9,464 bases of DNA, taken from the NCBI GenBank assembly GCA_002403295.1, contig DHHN01000157.1, forward strand, positions 977 through 10,440, read 5' to 3'. The DNA is from a bacterium UBP1_UBA4771 (GTDB taxonomy: Bacteria; Krumholzibacteriota; Krumholzibacteriia; Krumholzibacteriales; Krumholzibacteriaceae). The notes beneath the pieces are model-generated. The model did no database searches. It saw only the letters and a list, made by a program, of their open reading frames with translations, and was not told the DNA's origin. The position numbers and the translations under genes are program-made. Of this stretch, positions 6,604 through 9,464 are shown in pieces (position 1 is the stretch's first letter; every line of letters begins with the position of its first letter).

Positions 6604-7463
6604 ACATCGCATCGCTCGGTCTCGTCGTGAACGTCAAGAAACGGGACATCCGGGATGTGCTTGCCGACGTGCTCGATGCCGTTCCGCGCGGCGTCGAGGT
6701 CCTCGCGTTCGAGGAGGCGGCGGATCTCGCCGCGCCGGGACGCATGCGGTGCGTTTCGTCGCTCGCCGGGTGCGGCGCGGTGCTCGCGCTCGGGGGCGAC
6801 GGGACGCTGCTCGTCGCCGCGCGGCTCGTCGCGGGCGACGGAATCCCGATCCTCGGCATAAAGATCAGGAGCCTCGGCTTCCTCACCGAGGACGATCCGA
6901 AACGCGCGGTCGCCGATCTCTTCGCCGGGAGGTACCGGATCCAGGAGCGGATGCGTCTCGAGACGGTCGTCGAGCGGGAGGAAGGGACCGCCGAGCGCTG
7001 GAGCGCCCTCAACGACGCCGTCGTTCACGGCATCGGCGTTTCGCGCGTGATCCACCTGCGGACCACCATCGACGGCACGATCCTCGGCGAGTATCTCGCC
7101 GACGGGGTCATCGTGTCGACGCCGACGGGGTCGACCGCGTACTCGCTCGCGGCCGGCGGGCCCATCGTGAATCCGACGACGCTCGAGGCCTTCGTCATCA
7201 CGCCGCTGTGTCCGCACTCGCTGTCGGTCCGCCCGATCGTCGTGAGCGCGGCCGAGCGGTTCTCGATCGAGATCGTAGAGGCGAGCCAGGAGACGCTGCT
7301 CACGATCGACGGGCAGTTGTCGTGTCCGCTGCGCACGGGAGAGCGGATCCTCTGCCGGCGCGACGAGCGCCCGACACGTCTCATCGTGACGGAGGGCTAT
7401 CGGTTCTACGACGTCGTTCGCCGAAAGCTGAAATGGGGAGGGGTCCTTCGGCAGGACCATTGA
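6600..7463 (+). CDS. nadK: NAD kinase
   Basis: The 287-residue cytosolic enzyme phosphorylates NAD+ to NADP+ using ATP or polyphosphate. The key motifs are GGDGT (65-69, catalytic D67), LNDAVVHG (N138-D139), and TPTGSTAYSLAAGGPIV beginning at 174, followed by TPLCPHSLSVRPIVV and a C-terminal DGQ strand. Length is typical (280-300). One region is odd: where most NAD kinases have GINxGxLGFL, this protein reads GIKIRSLGFL, with K88 for Asn and R90 for Gly. The rest of the fold is well conserved, so it is probably active. The start is ATG with AAGGAGG upstream, overlapping dxs. In Clostridia nadK often lies between tlyA and argR/recN; here it fills the dxs-recN interval alone. Confidence 0.96.
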   Translation: MNIASLGLVVNVKKRDIRDVLADVLDAVPRGVEVLAFEEAADLAAPGRMRCVSSLAGCGAVLALGGDGTLLVAARLVAGDGIPILGIKIRSLGFLTEDDPKRAVADLFAGRYRIQERMRLETVVEREEGTAERWSALNDAVVHGIGVSRVIHLRTTIDGTILGEYLADGVIVSTPTGSTAYSLAAGGPIVNPTTLEAFVITPLCPHSLSVRPIVVSAAERFSIEIVEASQETLLTIDGQLSCPLRTGERILCRRDERPTRLIVTEGYRFYDVVRRKLKWGGVLRQDH

Positions 7464-7468
7464 CCGGG

Positions 7469-7475
7469 GGAGGTG
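7469..7475 (+). promoter_or_regulatory. Shine-Dalgarno site of recN
   Basis: GGAGGTG lies in the 17-base gap after nadK with five bases to the ATG at 7481. It supports the start at MLLELRIRN, the canonical RecN N-terminus. Confidence 0.7.
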
Positions 7476-7480
7476 CGGGG

Positions 7481-9172
7481 ATGCTTCTCGAACTGCGCAT
7501 TCGCAATCTCGCCGTCGTCGAGGACGCGGTCATTCGATTCGGTCCGGGGCTGAACGCGATGACCGGCTCGACGGGGGCGGGCAAATCGATCGTTCTCGCG
7601 GCCGTCGAGCTTCTCTCGGGCGCGCGGGCCCGCCGCTCCCTCATTCGGGCCGGCGCCGAGAGCCTCGTCGTCGAGGGCGCGTTCTCGATCGAGCCCGGCG
7701 CGAGGATCCGGGAAGCGCTCGGAATGGCTCCGGACGAGCGGGAGGTTTCGATCCGGCGGGAGCTCGGGTCGGACGGAAGGAACCGGATCTGGATCAACGG
7801 CATGAGCGCCACGGTCGGCGCCGCGCAGGAGGCGGCGGGCGCGCTCATCGAGCTTCACGGCCAGCACCGCCAGCAGGAGTTCCTGGATCCGGCGAGCCAC
7901 ATCCTCTATCTCGACGCGCGCGGCGATTACGGCGACCTGCTCGATGCGTGCATGCGGGCGATCGACCGGTACGTCGATCTCTCCCGCCGGCTCGCCGCCC
8001 TCGCCGCGGCGGCGGAGCGAACCCGCAGCCAGGAGGAATTCTTGCGCTTCCAGCTTCGGGAGCTCGAGGCGCTCCGTCTCGAGCCCGGTCTCGATCGCGG
8101 TCTCGATTCCCGCATCGGACGCATCACGCACCGGCAGCGTTTCGTCGGGGCGCTCGATGAGGCGCTCGAGCTCCTCGAGGGAGAAGGCGCATCCGCGATC
8201 GATCGCATCTCGCGCGCGGCGCGCGCCGTCGAGACGCTCGCGGCCGTCGATCCGGCGTGGCGGGAAGCCGCGGCCGAGCTCGCCGCGGCGCGGGTCTCCG
8301 TCCAGGACGTCGCGCGCAGGATCGCGCGGGAGCGAAGCGGCGCCGAAGAGGGGGAGGAGGATCTCGAGGCGCTGCAGGAGCGGCTCGCCGCCATTCAGCG
8401 GGCGATGCGGAAATACGGTCTTCCCCTCGAGGGCCTCATCGAGCGCCGCGACGAGATCGCGGCCAACCTGCTGTCGCTCGAGGGGGGTGCCGGAGAGATC
8501 GAGGAGACGCGGCGCGCGCGCGAGGAGGCGAAGGGGGACCTCCTGCCGATGCTCGCCGAGCTCGGGCGAAGGCGGGCGTCGGCGGCGAAGGCCCTCGACC
8601 GGCTCGTGACCGCCGAGCTCGCGAAGCTCGGGATGGGCGGGGCGATCTTCGAGACGAGGGTCGCGCCGCTCGAAAATAACGCTTTCCAAGACGACGGCCT
8701 TGAAATACATTTGTCTCCGAGGGGCGGGGACAGCGTCGAGTTCATGATCCGGACGAACGTGGGCGAGCGGATTCACCCGCTCGCGGACGTCGTTTCCGGC
8801 GGGGAGCTTTCCCGGATCTCGCTCGTCCTCAAGAAGCTGCAGGTCGAAGACCGGCGCATTCCGACCCTCGTATTCGACGAGATAGACGCGGGGCTCGGAG
8901 CCGATCTCGGCGGCGTCGTCGCCGAGCGGCTCGCGGAGCTCGCCGAAAGATATCAGATCATTTGCATCACGCATCTTCCGCAGGCGGCGGCGAGGGCGGC
9001 GACGCACATCAAGGTCGTGAAGCGCGTGCGGGGCGGGAGAACGATCGCCTCGGCCGCCGTGATCGACGGACCCGATCGCGTCGCGGAGATCGCTCGCATG
9101 CTCGGCGGAGACGGCAAGCTCCGGACGGAGCTCGCCGAAGAGTTGCTCGAAAAAAGTTCGGTGCGCCCGTAG
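7481..9172 (+). CDS. recN: DNA repair protein RecN
   Basis: The 563-residue SMC-like ATPase binds DNA ends at double-strand breaks and helps keep ends or sister chromosomes together for recombinational repair. Domain order: N-terminal ATPase half with Walker A GSTGAGKS (29-36, usually GETGAGKS); ELHGQHRQQEFLDP near 125-140; a long Ala/Arg/Glu/Leu helical coiled-coil region (about 155-385); then the C-terminal ATPase half with signature SGGELSR (439-445), Walker B LVFDEIDAGLG (D466, E467) and the H-loop THLPQ (H498). Length matches the family (550-570). It starts 17 bases after nadK. Its last three codons and TAG lie within the first ten bases of the tRNA-Arg gene, so the tRNA acceptor stem dictates the C-terminal residues R-P. 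An A+T-richer patch with less common codons occurs around 8670-8715, at the approach to the signature motif. Confidence 0.96.
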   Translation: MLLELRIRNLAVVEDAVIRFGPGLNAMTGSTGAGKSIVLAAVELLSGARARRSLIRAGAESLVVEGAFSIEPGARIREALGMAPDEREVSIRRELGSDGRNRIWINGMSATVGAAQEAAGALIELHGQHRQQEFLDPASHILYLDARGDYGDLLDACMRAIDRYVDLSRRLAALAAAAERTRSQEEFLRFQLRELEALRLEPGLDRGLDSRIGRITHRQRFVGALDEALELLEGEGASAIDRISRAARAVETLAAVDPAWREAAAELAAARVSVQDVARRIARERSGAEEGEEDLEALQERLAAIQRAMRKYGLPLEGLIERRDEIAANLLSLEGGAGEIEETRRAREEAKGDLLPMLAELGRRRASAAKALDRLVTAELAKLGMGGAIFETRVAPLENNAFQDDGLEIHLSPRGGDSVEFMIRTNVGERIHPLADVVSGGELSRISLVLKKLQVEDRRIPTLVFDEIDAGLGADLGGVVAERLAELAERYQIICITHLPQAAARAATHIKVVKRVRGGRTIASAAVIDGPDRVAEIARMLGGDGKLRTELAEELLEKSSVRP

Positions 9173-9239
9173 CTCAGCTGGATAGAGCACCAGCCTCCGG
9201 AGCTGGGTGTCGGAGGTTCAAATCCTCTCGGGCGCGCCA
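9163..9239 (+). tRNA. tRNA-Arg, anticodon CCG, with encoded CCA
   Basis: A full cloverleaf can be folded by hand. Acceptor stem 9163-9169 pairs perfectly (7 bp) with 9229-9235; T-A at positions 8-9; D stem 9172-9175/9185-9188; anticodon stem 9190-9194/9202-9206 (5 bp); loop CTCCGGA with anticodon CCG at 9197-9199; five-base variable loop; T stem 9212-9216/9224-9228 with one G-U and a TTCAAAT loop. The discriminator is G9236 and CCA is encoded at 9237-9239. CCG reads the CGG arginine codon, and A20 in the D loop plus C35/G36 are known arginine identity elements. The first ten bases overlap the end of recN on the same strand. No separate tRNA promoter is evident just upstream, so it may be cut from the operon transcript or use a promoter inside recN. 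Confidence 0.97.
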
Positions 9240-9270
9240 TATTCATCGATCCGCCGCGGCGGGACGCCTC

Positions 9271-9464
9271 ATGAAACATTCACGCGCGCTTCTCGTTTTT
9301 GCGGCCGTGCTCTCCCTGTTCGCGTTTCCCCGGACGCGGGGAGCGGGCGACGGCGGTGCGTGCGCGTTCCCGCGGGCGGCCCCGGCGCCGGTCGACCGCG
9401 ACTCTCTTGCGGCCGCGATAGCGTGGCTCGCCGTCGACCCTTCGATCGGAGAGCCGCGCACGCG
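9271..9464 (+). CDS. N-terminus of an exported protein (partial, runs off window)
   Basis: The ATG at 9271 opens a frame with no stop to the window edge (64 complete codons). The protein begins MKHSR, followed by an uninterrupted hydrophobic stretch at about 6-19 (ALLVFAAVLSLFAF) and then a polar, Pro/Arg/Gly/Ala-rich segment, which is a classical Sec signal peptide layout. The cleavage site is not clear: candidates are after A25 or after the A-C-A at 30-32. The Cys at 31 lacks a lipobox, so a lipoprotein is unlikely. The following residues (DRDSLAAAIAWLAVDPSIGEPRT) are not enough for me to name a family. Only a weak purine run (GCGGGA, 9259-9264) precedes the ATG. The gene is 31 bases after the tRNA CCA and probably unrelated in function to the operon. 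Confidence 0.6.
   Translation, partial: MKHSRALLVFAAVLSLFAFPRTRGAGDGGACAFPRAAPAPVDRDSLAAAIAWLAVDPSIGEPRT

Noticed and set aside
6749..7480. Apparent 244-residue N-terminal extension of RecN
   Set aside because: It overlaps nadK out of frame and is Arg-rich shadow sequence. The ATG at 7481 with GGAGGTG gives the canonical RecN N-terminus.
7406..9190. Long antisense open frame (594 codons) opposite recN
   Set aside because: Same composition effect. It runs across the tRNA and recN and shows no recognisable domain.
9251..9262. Perfect 12-base palindrome CCGCCGCGGCGG after the tRNA, considered as a terminator
   Set aside because: The arms leave no proper loop and no T tract follows. Such palindromes are common at this base composition.
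9163..9464. tRNA 3' end as an attachment site for an integrated element
   Set aside because: No integrase, repeat of the tRNA end, or composition shift is visible in the short sequence that follows.
1..9464. CRISPR array, insertion sequence, phage or defence genes
   Set aside because: No repeat-spacer periodicity, inverted-repeat-bounded transposase, or recognisable defence or phage domain is seen. All space is taken by housekeeping genes.

Overview
This is a compact bacterial chromosomal segment with high G+C (roughly two thirds or more by eye, with a strong third-position G/C preference). Every gene is on the + strand and almost no intergenic DNA is present. Gene content is core housekeeping rather than accessory: a YmdB-type metallophosphoesterase (7-804), folD (801-1718), xseA (1696-3153), xseB (3138-3362), a short-chain prenyl diphosphate synthase (3359-4246), a small DUF212 'divergent PAP2' membrane protein (4248-4685), dxs (4702-6603), nadK (6600-7463), recN (7481-9172), a tRNA-Arg(CCG) (9163-9239), and the 5' part of a gene for an exported protein (9271 to the window end).

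The order folD-xseA-xseB-ispA-(DUF212)-dxs-...-nadK-...-recN resembles the cluster known from Firmicutes, especially Clostridia, where tlyA and argR usually lie between dxs and recN. Both are absent here. The high G+C, the exported protein and the YmdB homologue do not fix a phylum. A high-G+C uncultured or deep-branching lineage (for example in or near the FCB-type candidate phyla) is my guess and is only inference. Good Shine-Dalgarno sequences (791-796, 6587-6593, 7469-7475) show ordinary bacterial initiation.

The genes combine one-carbon metabolism (FolD), both subunits of exonuclease VII, the first committed MEP-pathway enzyme (Dxs) with a downstream prenyl elongase (IspA-like), NADP supply (NadK; NADP(H) is used by FolD and by the MEP pathway) and double-strand break repair (RecN). 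Five of the first eight junctions overlap (ATGA or GTGA at three of them), so one translationally coupled operon is likely.

No clearly new multi-gene system is visible. The points most worth a second look are: the recN stop codon lies inside the tRNA-Arg gene, so 5' maturation of the tRNA from a read-through transcript would leave recN mRNA without a stop; the DUF212 protein, placed between two isoprenoid genes, has GLPNLHSG where characterised relatives have GMPSSHSA; an A+T-rich island inside that gene contains a promoter-like element ahead of dxs; and NadK has substitutions in its GINxG motif.
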